DNA from: Larkinella punicea
GTDB taxonomy: Bacteria > Bacteroidota > Bacteroidia > Cytophagales > Spirosomataceae
Direction of reading: 5' to 3'
Length of the DNA: 64,000 nucleotides
Assembly: GCF_003334855.1 (NCBI RefSeq)
Contig: NZ_QOWE01000015.1
Span: 62,001 to 126,000 of the forward strand
Shown here: positions 1 through 8,268 of the stretch, piece by piece
Layout: every line of letters starts with the position of its first letter
Numbering within the stretch: position 1 is the first letter of the stretch
Notes under the pieces: generated by a model
Database searches by the model: none
What the model was told of the DNA's origin: nothing
What the model saw: only the letters and a program-made list of their open reading frames with translations
Program-made: the position numbers and the translations under genes

Positions 1-532
1 GGGTATCGACTCGGATTTTGTCACCCTGTTCGATAAACAGCGGTACCATAATGGTGGCACCGGTCGACACGTCTACTTTCTTTTTGGCGCTGTTGGCCGT
101 ATCGCCCCGGATTCCCGGTTCTGAATAGGTCACTTCCAATTCCACAAAAGGCGGTAATTCGCACGTCAACGGCGTATCGGTTTCGGCGTTGATCAATATT
201 TCAACTTCCTGGCCTTCTTTCATCAAATCAGCCCCCTCAACAATTTTATCCGTCAGATTGATCTGATCGAACGTTTCATTGTCCATGAAATTATAGCCTG
301 CCTCATCTTTATACAGGAACTGAAATTTCCGGCGTTCTACCCGTACCGGATAAATCGTCACCCCGGCGTTGAACGTATTGTCGAGTACTTTACCCGACGT
401 TAAACTTTTCAGTTTGGTACGGACAAAAGCGCCACCTTTTCCGGGCTTAACATGTTGAAATTCAGTAATCTGGAACAGGTCGTGGTTAAATTGAATAACG
501 AGTCCGTTCCGAATGTCTGCGGTCGTTGCCAT
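1..532 (-). CDS. efp: Elongation factor P, 3' end cut by window edge
   Basis: EF-P binds stalled ribosomes beside the P site and speeds peptide-bond formation at polyproline stretches. Translation from the ATG at 530-532 begins MATTADIRNGLVIQF and runs about 177 codons to the left edge. The family is usually 185-190 residues, so only the last ten or so are missing. The N-terminal domain carries the loop KPGKGGAFVRTK (residues 29-40), whose tip lysine, K32, aligns with the lysine that is modified in Escherichia coli. Later segments such as VDVSTGATIMVP are typical of the C-terminal OB domain. It lies downstream of fabH on the same strand, separated by a repeat-bearing spacer. Confidence 0.95.
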   Translation of the reverse strand, partial: MATTADIRNGLVIQFNHDLFQITEFQHVKPGKGGAFVRTKLKSLTSGKVLDNTFNAGVTIYPVRVERRKFQFLYKDEAGYNFMDNETFDQINLTDKIVEGADLMKEGQEVEILINAETDTPLTCELPPFVELEVTYSEPGIRGDTANSAKKKVDVSTGATIMVPLFIEQGDKIRVDT

Positions 533-540
533 GGTTTTGA

Positions 541-644
541 ACTATGATTATACTGATTATACTGATTAACCTGAACCGGACTATGCTAATTTTAATGATT
601 ACGCAATTTTTAAATCATAGTTAATCAGTGTAATCCGGGTTCAG
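541..644. repeat. AT-rich spacer with 16-bp inverted repeat
   Basis: The spacer between fabH and efp holds GATTATACTGATTAAC (555-570) and its near-exact inverse (620-635, 15 of 16 matching). The left copy is part of a 9-bp tandem (TGATTATAC twice). A second inverted pair, CTGAACC (571-577) and GGTTCAG (638-644), lies next to it, but the order of the parts does not make one simple hairpin. No gene is seen here. It may be a degraded palindromic repeat or a transcript-end structure. Confidence 0.5.
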
Positions 645-648
645 ACAA

Positions 649-1635
649 TCAAATTGCCCACTTCAGGTAAATTGCTCCCCAGGTAAATCCGCCACCAAAA
701 GCGGCCAGAATCAAATTATCGCCCTTGTTCAACTGCGATTCGTAGTCGAACAGGCAAAGCGGGATGGTTGCTGCGGTGGTATTGCCGTATTTATGAATAT
801 TGAGCATGACCCGGTCCATGCCCAGGCCCATGCGGTTTGCGGTGGCTTCAATAATGCGTTTGTTCGCCTGATGCGGTACCAGCCAGGCGACATCGCTGCC
901 TTTCAGGTGGTTGCGCTCCATGATTTCGGCGGATACGTCGGCCATATTCTTGACCGCAAATTTAAACACCGACGGTCCGTCCTGGTAGACGTAGTGCCAG
1001 CGTTTATCGATGGTCTCGTGGGTGGGTGGGTAACGGCTTCCGCCGGCTTTCTGAACCAGATGGTTCTGGCCGGAACCATCGGAGCGAATGATGGAATCGA
1101 TGATGCCGTTGTCTTCCGTTGTGGGTTCCAGCAAAACCGCACCGGCACCGTCGCCAAACAACACGCAGGTGGTTCGGTCGGTATAGTCGACAATGGCCGA
1201 CATTTTATCGGCACCCACCACAACCACTTTCTTGTATTTTCCAGTTTCGATGAACTGAGAACCAATCGTTAGCGCATACAGAAAGCCCGAACAGGCGGCC
1301 TGAATATCGAAGCTCCCGACGGCCCGGATGCCGGTCATGTCACAAATCAGATTGGCCGTCGACGGAAAAACGTAATCCGGTGTGGTGGTGGCACAGATCA
1401 GCAGTTCAATTTCTGCGGGTTCCGTACCGGTTTTAGCCAGCAGGCCTTCCACGGCTTTGGCCGCCATGTGCGACGTGCCCAGGCCTTCACCTTTCAAGAT
1501 ATGCCGTTCTTTGATACCGGTGCGGCTGGTGATCCATTCGTCACTGGTATCCACCATTTTCTCCAACTCCGCGTTGGTCAGGATGTAGTCCGGTACATAG
1601 CCGTATACGCCCGTAATTGCCGCTTTACTGTTCAT
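649..1635 (-). CDS. fabH: 3-oxoacyl-ACP synthase III (KAS III)
   Basis: Condenses an acyl-CoA primer with malonyl-ACP to start type II fatty-acid synthesis in the cytoplasm. From the chosen ATG the protein is 328 residues, the normal family length, and starts [16 protein letters not shown]. An upstream in-frame start would add 17 unconserved residues that fall in the inverted repeat. The catalytic triad is visible: C115 in [10 protein letters not shown]255 in VPHQANKR and N285 in [10 protein letters not shown]. The glycine-rich C-terminal motif FGGGFTWGA is intact. It follows plsX in a plsX-fabH arrangement common in many bacteria. Confidence 0.97.
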   Translation of the reverse strand: MNSKAAITGVYGYVPDYILTNAELEKMVDTSDEWITSRTGIKERHILKGEGLGTSHMAAKAVEGLLAKTGTEPAEIELLICATTTPDYVFPSTANLICDMTGIRAVGSFDIQAACSGFLYALTIGSQFIETGKYKKVVVVGADKMSAIVDYTDRTTCVLFGDGAGAVLLEPTTEDNGIIDSIIRSDGSGQNHLVQKAGGSRYPPTHETIDKRWHYVYQDGPSVFKFAVKNMADVSAEIMERNHLKGSDVAWLVPHQANKRIIEATANRMGLGMDRVMLNIHKYGNTTAATIPLCLFDYESQLNKGDNLILAAFGGGFTWGAIYLKWAI

Positions 1636-1658
1636 ACTCGGGGGTGCAATCAATTTTA

Positions 1659-1745
1659 CAGACAAGAGAGGATAGACATGAGACAAGAGAATTCGATCGT
1701 ACTTGTGCCGGAATCTTTTGTCTCATGTCTGTCCTCTTTTGTCTC
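1659..1745. repeat. Imperfect 36-bp inverted repeat between plsX and fabH
   Basis: Arms at 1659-1694 and 1711-1745 match at about 31 of 36 positions around a 16-nt loop. Each arm is itself built from two near-copies of AGACAAGAGA-like sequence. The hairpin fills the 113-bp gap between the plsX stop and the fabH start, so it would sit in the transcript just before fabH. There is no clean T-tract for minus-strand transcription, so a simple terminator is unlikely. It may slow RNA decay or set relative expression, or be a mobile palindrome relic. Confidence 0.7.
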
Positions 1746-1748
1746 ATT

Positions 1749-2687
1749 TTAACTTAAAGCCTGTGCGATTTTCGTATAAGCGTTGGATTCTACCTGCTTT
1801 TTTGCCAGACTAAGCATATTTTTAATGGCCAACGGCGACGAGATCCCGTGGGCAATAATGACATTTCCATTAACACCCACAATCGGACTACCACCCACTG
1901 ATTCATAGTTGGTTTTGTCCGTAAACTCGTGGCTCAGGCCCAGTTCTTTGGTCATTTCGTAAATCGACTCGCCCATTTTGAACAGGATATTGCCCGTAAA
2001 ACCGTCGGTTACGATCACGTCCGCTTTGTCGCGGAAGAAATCGCCCCCTTCCATATTACCGACAAAATTGATTTTCCGGCTGTCTTTCAGCAACTGATAC
2101 GCGGCCTGGGCAATCAGCGATCCTTTTTGTTCTTCCTCACCGATGTTCATCAATGCCACGCGGGGTTTGTCGATCCCGAACGTGTACTGGGCGTAGATAG
2201 AGCCAATTTCGCCAAATTGCAGCAGCATTTCCGGTTTGCAGTCGGCGTTGGCACCAATATCGACAATAACGGCAAAACCGCCACTAAGCTGGGGAACAAA
2301 ACCGGCAATGGCGGGTCGCATGACGCCTTCGATCGCTTTGATACTGAACAGGGCTCCCACGTGCATGGCACCGGTATTGCCCGCACTGCAAAAGGCATCG
2401 ACTAACTTGTCACGTAAAAGTTTAAACCCAACTCCGATGCTGGAATTGGGTTTTTGCGAGAGTGCCTTGGTGGGGTGCTCTCCCATTTCAACCACATCTT
2501 CCGCATGAACAATTTCCACGCTGGAACCTGCGTACTTATATCGTTGAAGAAGGTCTTCAATTACCCGTTGCTTGCCCACCAATACGATGGTAACGTCACT
2601 CGGTAAATCTTTAGCGGCCATCACGACTCCTTCCACAATTGCGTCCGGAGCGAAATCGCCACCCATAGCGTCGACTGCGATTCTCAT
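1749..2687 (-). CDS. plsX: Phosphate acyltransferase PlsX
   Basis: Converts acyl-ACP and phosphate to acyl-phosphate, the donor for PlsY in membrane phospholipid synthesis. The start is the ATG giving MRIAVDAMGGDFAPD, the conserved PlsX N-terminus; the open frame extends 21 codons further upstream without conservation. The product is 312 residues, normal for the family. Visible family segments include SIGVGFKLLRD, the glycine/asparagine-rich SAGNTGAMHVGALF, and DGFTGNILFKMGE near the C-terminus. It sits between rpmF and fabH, but a 185-bp spacer with two hairpins separates it from rpmF, which is longer than usual inside an operon. Confidence 0.96.
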   Translation of the reverse strand: MRIAVDAMGGDFAPDAIVEGVVMAAKDLPSDVTIVLVGKQRVIEDLLQRYKYAGSSVEIVHAEDVVEMGEHPTKALSQKPNSSIGVGFKLLRDKLVDAFCSAGNTGAMHVGALFSIKAIEGVMRPAIAGFVPQLSGGFAVIVDIGANADCKPEMLLQFGEIGSIYAQYTFGIDKPRVALMNIGEEEQKGSLIAQAAYQLLKDSRKINFVGNMEGGDFFRDKADVIVTDGFTGNILFKMGESIYEMTKELGLSHEFTDKTNYESVGGSPIVGVNGNVIIAHGISSPLAIKNMLSLAKKQVESNAYTKIAQALS

Positions 2688-2752
2688 TGAACCAGGTTTG
2701 GGTGCGCTGAATTGGTAAACGAACGTGTAAAAATAGTAGTTGCCCGGCAATA

Positions 2753-2801
2753 AAAAAGTATTTCACGTTCATCCGGTGCAGATTCCTGTGAAATACTTTT
2801 T
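2753..2801. repeat. Perfect 14-bp inverted repeat (rpmF-plsX spacer)
   Basis: Arms at 2753-2766 and 2788-2801 are exact reverse complements around a 21-nt loop. The outer ends are A/T-runs, so transcription in either direction meets a hairpin followed by several U. It could act as a partial terminator or attenuator ahead of plsX on the minus strand. Confidence 0.65.
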
Positions 2802-2802
2802 A

Positions 2803-2864
2803 CCCCCAACCCCGCAAAAGAGGTTTTCGATACGCTGAAAAAAGCCCCTGCGTGGGGTTGGGGG
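2803..2864. repeat. GC-rich 11-bp inverted repeat (rpmF-plsX spacer)
   Basis: CCCCCAACCCC at 2803-2813 pairs exactly with GGGGTTGGGGG at 2854-2864. The inner flanks (GCAAAAG and CTGCGT) match only loosely. It abuts the preceding hairpin and lies eight bases from the rpmF stop codon, so on the minus-strand transcript it forms right after rpmF. The composition suggests a dispersed palindromic element rather than a native terminator. Confidence 0.65.
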
Positions 2865-2872
2865 CTAGAATG

Positions 2873-3067
2873 TCAGGCGGTTGGTGCGTAATTTTCAATC
2901 ATCACCTTGCCTTTGTAATACAGGTTGCCTTCGAAAACGTGCGCTTTGTGACGAATGTGAATCTCGCCCGTCGTCGCATCGAAAGAGAGCGCCTTCGGGG
3001 TCAGTTTATCGTGCGTTCTACGCTTGTCCCGGCGGGTGGTTGAATGTCTGCGTTTGGGATGTGCCAT
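2873..3067 (-). CDS. rpmF: Ribosomal protein bL32
   Basis: Small basic 50S subunit protein of 64 residues. It begins MAHPKRRHSTTRRDKRR, the conserved L32 signature, and the body TGEIHIRHKAH is typical. The four-cysteine zinc motif found in some L32 proteins is absent, so this is the zinc-independent form. It is co-directional with the YceD-family gene upstream (79 bp) and with plsX downstream, matching the conserved yceD-rpmF-plsX-fabH order. Confidence 0.96.
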   Translation of the reverse strand: MAHPKRRHSTTRRDKRRTHDKLTPKALSFDATTGEIHIRHKAHVFEGNLYYKGKVMIENYAPTA

Positions 3068-3146
3068 AATTGTATCTTGTCAATTGTCAGTAAGTCTTGC
3101 CATTCTCCCACCGCCGGAACGGTTGCTGGAGTGATAACAAATTGTA

Positions 3147-3692
3147 TTAATTATTATTCAGTTTTCGTAATGCTTCCCAACGGGGGTCAACGGGCGGCTC
3201 AGGGGTTTCGTCATCGGGCCCCGGAGCGTCCGACCGGTATACCACCTTGCCTTCCTGCTCCTCATCCTCGTCGTTTTCTTCCTGCCGGAACCGGGGATGC
3301 AGTTTTTTCATCGGCAACGACAGCACGATAAAATCGAAAAGGTAGCGCGCAATGTTAATTTGCTGCGTCTCCCACAGAATCAGTTCGATTTCGTCGGTCA
3401 GTTCCTCCACGCGATCCGAAAATTTCAGAAACAGTTGTTCCTCAATATCAATCGGCTCGTCGAACGGATCCAGGCTGCGGTCACAGATGAGCCCCACCGT
3501 TCCCTGGATATGGAAATTCAAGTGAATCATCGACGACGACTTGGTCAGAACCAAATGCGTCTTGAATGACCCGCTTTGAATCAGTTCCTGATCCATGGCC
3601 TCGAAAAACGCATCGCCGGATTCAAAGTCAAACTCGTACGATTTGTCTTCAAGACTGCTAATGGGGATGGTGTATTTTTGCAACTCCTTCAC
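3147..3692 (-). CDS. YceD/DUF177 family protein
   Basis: A 181-residue acidic protein of the DUF177 family. Members almost always precede rpmF, and in some organisms are linked to 23S rRNA levels or ribosome assembly (established for relatives, not shown here). The central segment LICDRSLDPFDEPIDIEEQ resembles the family core with its single conserved Cys-x-x-Ser/Arg region, and the C-terminal tail is rich in Glu/Asp and Pro. The start codon is GTG at 3690-3692; no ATG lies upstream in frame. A TAACTTTG promoter box ends 21 bases before it, leaving a very short leader, which supports this start. Confidence 0.85.
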   Translation of the reverse strand: MKELQKYTIPISSLEDKSYEFDFESGDAFFEAMDQELIQSGSFKTHLVLTKSSSMIHLNFHIQGTVGLICDRSLDPFDEPIDIEEQLFLKFSDRVEELTDEIELILWETQQINIARYLFDFIVLSLPMKKLHPRFRQEENDEDEEQEGKVVYRSDAPGPDDETPEPPVDPRWEALRKLNNN

Positions 3693-3712
3693 TATCGTCT
3701 CAAAATAGTCCG

Positions 3713-3720
3713 CAAAGTTA
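3713..3720 (-). promoter_or_regulatory. Bacteroidota -7 box for the YceD-rpmF-plsX-fabH-efp operon
   Basis: TAACTTTG on the minus strand is an exact match to the Bacteroidota TAnnTTTG box. It places the transcript start about 14-16 bases before the GTG start of the YceD-family gene. The -33 TTTG element is weak (only a TTTTAGG-like segment is seen). Confidence 0.6.
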
Positions 3721-3757
3721 CGAACTATTTCTGAATCCTAAAAGACTAACTATCAAT

Positions 3758-5359
3758 TTACAGTCTCTTTGTTGAGACGGGTGGGGCCGACCGGTGGTAG
3801 AGGACGTAACTTTTCATCGAAACCGAAACGGGTTGATAGCCGGCAGCGGTCAATTGCGGATGCTGGGCATCCCGGCACGTCGCGTCAGCCAGGAAATAGG
3901 CCGGCTTTTTCGCCAGCGTCGTCATTTCAAGGCGGTGGTAGCGTTGCAGATATGAATGGAGCAAGACACTGGCCATCATTTCCGGGCAAACCCCCAGTCT
4001 GGTATTCGACGGAACGACCGATCCGATGGTGTGAACGTCGGCCAGAATGGCCCGGTGGCTTTGGTAGGGCGTTCCGGCAATGCTGATTCCGTAGAGCCCG
4101 GAGCCGAGACACGCCATCCAGCCCAGCGCCAGGAAGATCCTCAGACCGGTTTTCGGCAACCGAAACGTGAGTTTTACCAGTTGCGGCCCTATCCACGCTC
4201 CTAACCCCAGCGCCATATACGGAAGTGCAGGGACGATGTAATATTCGATCTGTTTGGTGGTAGCCATAATGGGTAGCGTCGAAGCCAGCCCCAAAGCCAT
4301 ATAAAACCGAATTATCCCCGAAAGCGGACGAATCGCTTCCCGTGATTTCAACCAGAACCGGTTCAGAAGCCACAAAACCGCCAGAAGCACCAGGGCCGGT
4401 GCCAGGTTGGTCAGCAAAACTTTCACAATGAATGTTCGACCCAAGGAGCCTGAGGTATCACCGTAGACCTCGCGTTTTCCGTTCAGGGCCGCCCACACCT
4501 GCTGGTTAAAGTAGGTATGCAGGAAAATCCGGGCCGGTTCATACAGCAACAAGAGCGACAGCAGCAGCGCAAAACCACCGATCAGCAAAAACGTCCAGCG
4601 GGTTGCCTTCGCGAGTTCCGGGGTTGGGCGGCAAAATAATCCGTATAGCCCCGGAACCGCCAGCACATGCAGACTCACCGGGCCTTTGGTAAGAAAAGCC
4701 GCCAGCAAGGCCAAAATGGCCACCGTAGCCATTAGAAACCATTTTTTGGGATTTTGCCAGCCTTCAATCGTATATTTGACGGTCAGCAGACAGAACAGGC
4801 TCATCGTTACGTCCAGGTAATTTTGCGCATAGGTCCACTCTGTGAGCGGAAACGTAAACAGGAGAAAAACCGGTAACCATTCCCAGCGGTACAATGGATG
4901 GTCGGTCGGAACGAGTTGCCGCCACAACTGAACCATCAGGACAAGGATCAGTAGAAGCACGACGAAACAATAGACCCGTTCGGTGACGTAAGTATCGCCG
5001 AGAAGTCTGAAAAACCAGGACTGGATGTAAAACAACAGGGGAGGATGTTCGTAAAACGTTTCGGTCCGGTTAAACGGCAGCCAGAACGAACTGGCAAAAA
5101 CCGGCGACCAGAATGACCCTTTTCCGATGGCCATATTACGGGAAAGTGCCGCGTAGGTGAGGCCGTCGGCCCACATGCCTTCGCGCAGCAAACGGCGAAA
5201 AACAATAAAAGCACCCCAGGCAACCGTAAAAAGCCAGCCAATCCGGCGATAGGCGACTGTCGTGGGCAATATGGAAACAAAACCAGGCAATGAAACAGGA
5301 CCCATATAACGCCGAGTGTAAAACCGCATCAAGATACTTTCTAATTCATCTTTTTTCAC
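3758..5359 (-). CDS. ArnT/PMT-like membrane glycosyltransferase
   Basis: A 533-residue multi-pass inner-membrane protein of the GT-C fold, like dolichyl-phosphate-mannose mannosyltransferases and ArnT, which move a sugar from a polyprenyl phosphate to an envelope acceptor. The first extracytoplasmic loop after the first membrane segment holds WADGLTYAALSRNMA, where the acidic D is the expected catalytic or metal-binding residue. About ten hydrophobic segments follow. The start taken is GTG at 5357-5359; an ATG ten codons in (MRFYTRRYMG) is equally plausible. It is divergent from the PAP2 gene, 37 bp away. The acceptor cannot be told from sequence. Confidence 0.8.
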   Translation of the reverse strand: MKKDELESILMRFYTRRYMGPVSLPGFVSILPTTVAYRRIGWLFTVAWGAFIVFRRLLREGMWADGLTYAALSRNMAIGKGSFWSPVFASSFWLPFNRTETFYEHPPLLFYIQSWFFRLLGDTYVTERVYCFVVLLLILVLMVQLWRQLVPTDHPLYRWEWLPVFLLFTFPLTEWTYAQNYLDVTMSLFCLLTVKYTIEGWQNPKKWFLMATVAILALLAAFLTKGPVSLHVLAVPGLYGLFCRPTPELAKATRWTFLLIGGFALLLSLLLLYEPARIFLHTYFNQQVWAALNGKREVYGDTSGSLGRTFIVKVLLTNLAPALVLLAVLWLLNRFWLKSREAIRPLSGIIRFYMALGLASTLPIMATTKQIEYYIVPALPYMALGLGAWIGPQLVKLTFRLPKTGLRIFLALGWMACLGSGLYGISIAGTPYQSHRAILADVHTIGSVVPSNTRLGVCPEMMASVLLHSYLQRYHRLEMTTLAKKPAYFLADATCRDAQHPQLTAAGYQPVSVSMKSYVLYHRSAPPVSTKRL

Positions 5360-5396
5360 ACCGTTCCCTTATTTCTGCCCGTTAATACCGCTATTT

Positions 5397-6044
5397 ATGG
5401 AAATTGTATCCAGAAATCGTTCTTTTTTCATAGTCTACTTCCTTTGCCTGGCAACAGTCAGTGTGTTGATGCTGCTCTATAGCAAGACTGAGCTTATGCA
5501 ATGGGTGAATGGACACCACGCGCCCCTGGCCGATCTTTTTTTTCAGAATGTCACGTACCTGGGCGATGGCGCCTTCTCCGTTCTGATCATCATCATTCTC
5601 CTGTTCCGGTCGTTCCGGTTTGCCCTGATGGGGGCGGCCTCGTTTCTGCTGTCGACCCTGATTACCCGCGTACTGAAGCAGCTCGTTTTCTCGGATTCGT
5701 TGCGTCCGTTGAAATATTTCGAACATTCGCCCTGGCAATACCGGATCATCGACGGCCTCGACATTCACAGTTACAACAGTTTTCCGTCGGGCCACTCGAC
5801 CACTGCTTTTGCGGTTTTTTGTCTGTTAGCCCTGCTCGACGATCGCAAAAGCCGGGGCTGGTTTTTTGCCGCGCTGGCGGTCATCACGGCCTATTCGCGG
5901 GTATACCTCTTTCAACACTTTGTGGAAGATGTCTACGTCGGCTCGCTGATCGGCACCGTTTCCTCCATTTTCGTTTTCTGGCTCCTGAGCCGCCACTGGG
6001 ACCAAAACCCACAAAGCTGGCACGATCGGCGGTTGCGGTTTTAA
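5397..6044 (+). CDS. PAP2-family membrane phosphatase
   Basis: A 215-residue integral membrane phosphatase of the PAP2 superfamily, which removes phosphate from lipid phosphates such as undecaprenyl pyrophosphate or phosphatidic acid. All three signature motifs are present: K94-(x)8-RP (K94, R103, P104; spacing slightly longer than the usual six), PSGH at 130-133, and SR-x5-H-x3-D (S167, R168, H174, D178). About six membrane segments are predicted by eye. Its position beside a polyprenyl-phosphate-sugar glycosyltransferase suggests a role in lipid-carrier recycling, which is inference. Confidence 0.88.
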   Translation: MEIVSRNRSFFIVYFLCLATVSVLMLLYSKTELMQWVNGHHAPLADLFFQNVTYLGDGAFSVLIIIILLFRSFRFALMGAASFLLSTLITRVLKQLVFSDSLRPLKYFEHSPWQYRIIDGLDIHSYNSFPSGHSTTAFAVFCLLALLDDRKSRGWFFAALAVITAYSRVYLFQHFVEDVYVGSLIGTVSSIFVFWLLSRHWDQNPQSWHDRRLRF

Positions 6045-6186
6045 GCCAAAAAATTGCACATACAAAAATAGTCCCGAAATAATCACATCGAATCGGTAAA
6101 TAGTTCGATTGTTTGCCTTTTACGTATATACCTGCCTCTGCGGGTTTCAGAAATACCTTGTACATCCAGCTTTCCGATTTGGCAAA

Positions 6187-6214
6187 ACAACCTATTTCCC
6201 AAAAAATAGGTTGT
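6187..6214. repeat. 11-bp perfect hairpin in 296-bp AT-rich spacer
   Basis: ACAACCTATTT (6187-6197) and AAATAGGTTGT (6204-6214) are exact inverses around six bases. The surrounding spacer (6045-6340) is AT-rich and holds no convincing gene. The hairpin could end the PAP2 transcript or serve as an operator for the downstream gene; neither is supported beyond the symmetry. Confidence 0.5.
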
Positions 6215-6340
6215 ACAAATGGGTTTATATCAATAATTATTTGGTATTTATCAAATATTCAGCTTAAAAATAATCTCAGTTATCAACAAAACGTATCTCT
6301 TTTCGTAATTTCAGCTTGAAATCCAAGGTTCTCCATTATT

Positions 6341-7639
6341 ATGCTTCAAACGCCATCCATTGCTGATCCAACCACCACAGCCTTAGGTCGGGGTATTCAG
6401 CACATTGGTTTCGGCAAGTTGGGCCGCCGACCCCTACCACCTGCTTTGATGGAAGAATGCCGACAGGAGTTGGTGTCAGGCCACGCTGATCCGTTGCAAA
6501 AGGGTGCTTTTTTGGGGGCTCTGCTGGCAAAAGGGCCGATGCCGGAAGAACAGTCACTGGAGCAGGTTTTCGGGAAAGGGGCTTTTTTGAACCCAACGTA
6601 TTTTATCAATAAAGTATGCCCTGATCTGCCCACAAACCTCTTTCCCATTGCCACCAAACTTCTGAAAGGCCATATTCTCCGCGCCAGCGAAGCGCATCAG
6701 TTGGGAAACTTTCTGTTTTTGAATGACGATTGTGAAACATTCAAAGGCATGGCTATCAACATTTTGCGTATCCGCATCGAATCCAACGACGAATACAAAG
6801 GCTTCTATAATGCCGCTATGGAAACCATCACGCCCGGTTTTCGGCAACTAAGCTGTGTCGATCGTCCGCTGGTTCAACTGGCCGAACCGTTCGATGGCGT
6901 GGAGCATACGTACCTGATTACCCCGCTGCTGGCCCATTTTTTCGAACAGCGCGGCTACGGCGCCCTATCAGTCGTTGGCCGAACGCCGGGGCCGAAATAT
7001 ACCCTCAATGCCCACGATCTGTATCTCTACCTGGGGTGTCAGATGTTGCAGAGCAACCACGAAATCAACACGCCACCGGAACCATTCGGCTGGGTGCTCG
7101 ATCAGAAAGCCCTCTCGCCTGCCCTGAACCGCTGGGTCGACCGCCGTCGGCTCATGCTCAAACGCCCCTTTCTAGCAACGCTCGAAAAAATCCTGAACCC
7201 GTGCAGCGCCCGGATTCTGGTAACGCCGGTTTTTCAGGTTCCCTTTCAGATGAAAATGGCGGAACTGGCACTCATGGCCGGTTTTGATGCTGTCATTGTG
7301 ATGAAACGCGGTCTGGAAGGCAGTCTTTCGCCGTCGACCAGCCGGAGCAGCGGCATTCTGTGCGCCGTCCGAACCGCCCGCGGTCACCTGTTCTACCAGC
7401 ATTTCGATGCCGACTTGCCCGCCTTTGCCGAATACCGCACAGCCAGTGACGAAATCGTGATGAACCTGCAGGTTAACGACAATGCCCGGCTCATCCGCGA
7501 TTTCATGAATGAAGGCGAAACCGCCAACGACGACTTCGACAACCGCGTCCGCTTTACGCAGGCCTTGCTAAGCCGGGGCATGGACTGGATCGAAGGGCAA
7601 CTGGATGGGCGGACCATGAAAGACGTCCGGTTGAGCTAA
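6341..7639 (+). CDS. TrpD2/YbiB-like glycosyl transferase family 3 protein
   Basis: A 432-residue soluble protein resembling the anthranilate phosphoribosyltransferase / nucleoside phosphorylase fold (family 3), closer to the TrpD2 (YbiB-like) group than to biosynthetic TrpD. The helical N-terminal domain covers roughly residues 1-80 (RRPLPPALMEECRQEL, DPLQKGAFLGALLAKG). The large domain follows, with VVGRTPGPKYTLNAHD and the late motif MKRGLEGSLSPSTSRS, which aligns with the substrate loop of the family. No trp genes are nearby, which argues against tryptophan synthesis. Escherichia coli YbiB binds nucleic acid; whether this one does is unknown. It is convergent with mog, with no gap. Confidence 0.7.
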   Translation: MLQTPSIADPTTTALGRGIQHIGFGKLGRRPLPPALMEECRQELVSGHADPLQKGAFLGALLAKGPMPEEQSLEQVFGKGAFLNPTYFINKVCPDLPTNLFPIATKLLKGHILRASEAHQLGNFLFLNDDCETFKGMAINILRIRIESNDEYKGFYNAAMETITPGFRQLSCVDRPLVQLAEPFDGVEHTYLITPLLAHFFEQRGYGALSVVGRTPGPKYTLNAHDLYLYLGCQMLQSNHEINTPPEPFGWVLDQKALSPALNRWVDRRRLMLKRPFLATLEKILNPCSARILVTPVFQVPFQMKMAELALMAGFDAVIVMKRGLEGSLSPSTSRSSGILCAVRTARGHLFYQHFDADLPAFAEYRTASDEIVMNLQVNDNARLIRDFMNEGETANDDFDNRVRFTQALLSRGMDWIEGQLDGRTMKDVRLS

Positions 7640-8176
7640 TCAGGTCGATTTGGGCCGAAATACCTTCATAACGTCCGGGTTGGTCGTCAGAAACGGGCCG
7701 CCAATCAAATCGATGCAATACGGAATGGCTGGAAAAACCACCGACAGACATTGCTCAATCGCCGTCGGTTTTCCGGGCAAATTCAGCATCAGCGTCTGGT
7801 TGCGAATCCCGGCGGTTTGGCGCGACAGAATGGCCGTCGGCACGTATTTCAGACTTTCCTGCCGCATCAGTTCACCAAATCCCGGCATCATTTTCTGACA
7901 AACTGCCTCGGTTGCTTCCGGTGTCACGTCGCGCAGTGCCGGGCCGGTACCGCCGGTGGTCACCACCAGACAGCAGCCTTCCGCGTCGGCGAGTTCGATC
8001 ATCGTGGCTTCCAGTTGGGGTTGCTCGTCGGGAATTACCCGATACACCGGCTCCCAGTCACAAGTCAGGTATTTTGTCAACAAACTCACCACGGCTTTGC
8101 CGGGAATGTCTTCGTAAATGCCCGCGCTGGCCCGGTCAGACACATTGATTACACCGATACGAATTGGAGTTGCCAT
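7640..8176 (-). CDS. mog: MogA/MoaB-family molybdopterin adenylyltransferase
   Basis: Adenylylates molybdopterin before molybdenum insertion (MogA) or plays a related MoaB role. The 178-residue form starts MATPIRIGVINVSDRAS; the frame opens 13 codons earlier but that part is upstream of the conserved N-terminus and overlaps the promoter box. The MPT-binding motif VVTTGGTGPALRDVTPEAT (near residues 70-88) and the closing loop LNLPGKPTAIEQCL are intact. No other molybdenum cofactor genes are in view, so the choice between MogA and MoaB is not settled. Confidence 0.85.
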   Translation of the reverse strand: MATPIRIGVINVSDRASAGIYEDIPGKAVVSLLTKYLTCDWEPVYRVIPDEQPQLEATMIELADAEGCCLVVTTGGTGPALRDVTPEATEAVCQKMMPGFGELMRQESLKYVPTAILSRQTAGIRNQTLMLNLPGKPTAIEQCLSVVFPAIPYCIDLIGGPFLTTNPDVMKVFRPKST

Positions 8177-8200
8177 GGAAAGCCTTTTAGAATGATGGCG

Positions 8201-8208
8201 CAAAGATA
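8201..8208 (-). promoter_or_regulatory. -7 promoter box for mog
   Basis: TATCTTTG on the minus strand exactly fits TAnnTTTG and lies 24 bases before the chosen ATG of mog. It falls inside the longer open frame, which supports the shorter start. No clear -33 TTTG is visible. Confidence 0.5.
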
Positions 8209-8241
8209 CGCGCAAGCGCGCGACGGAACGGCTAGTTTCTG

Positions 8242-8249
8242 TACTTTTG
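8242..8249 (+). promoter_or_regulatory. -7 promoter box for second ArnT-like gene
   Basis: TACTTTTG on the plus strand fits TAnnTTTG and ends 19 bases before the ATG of the glycosyltransferase gene. Together with the mog box it makes a compact divergent promoter region. Confidence 0.5.
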
Positions 8250-8268
8250 CGAAATCAATCCCAACGCT

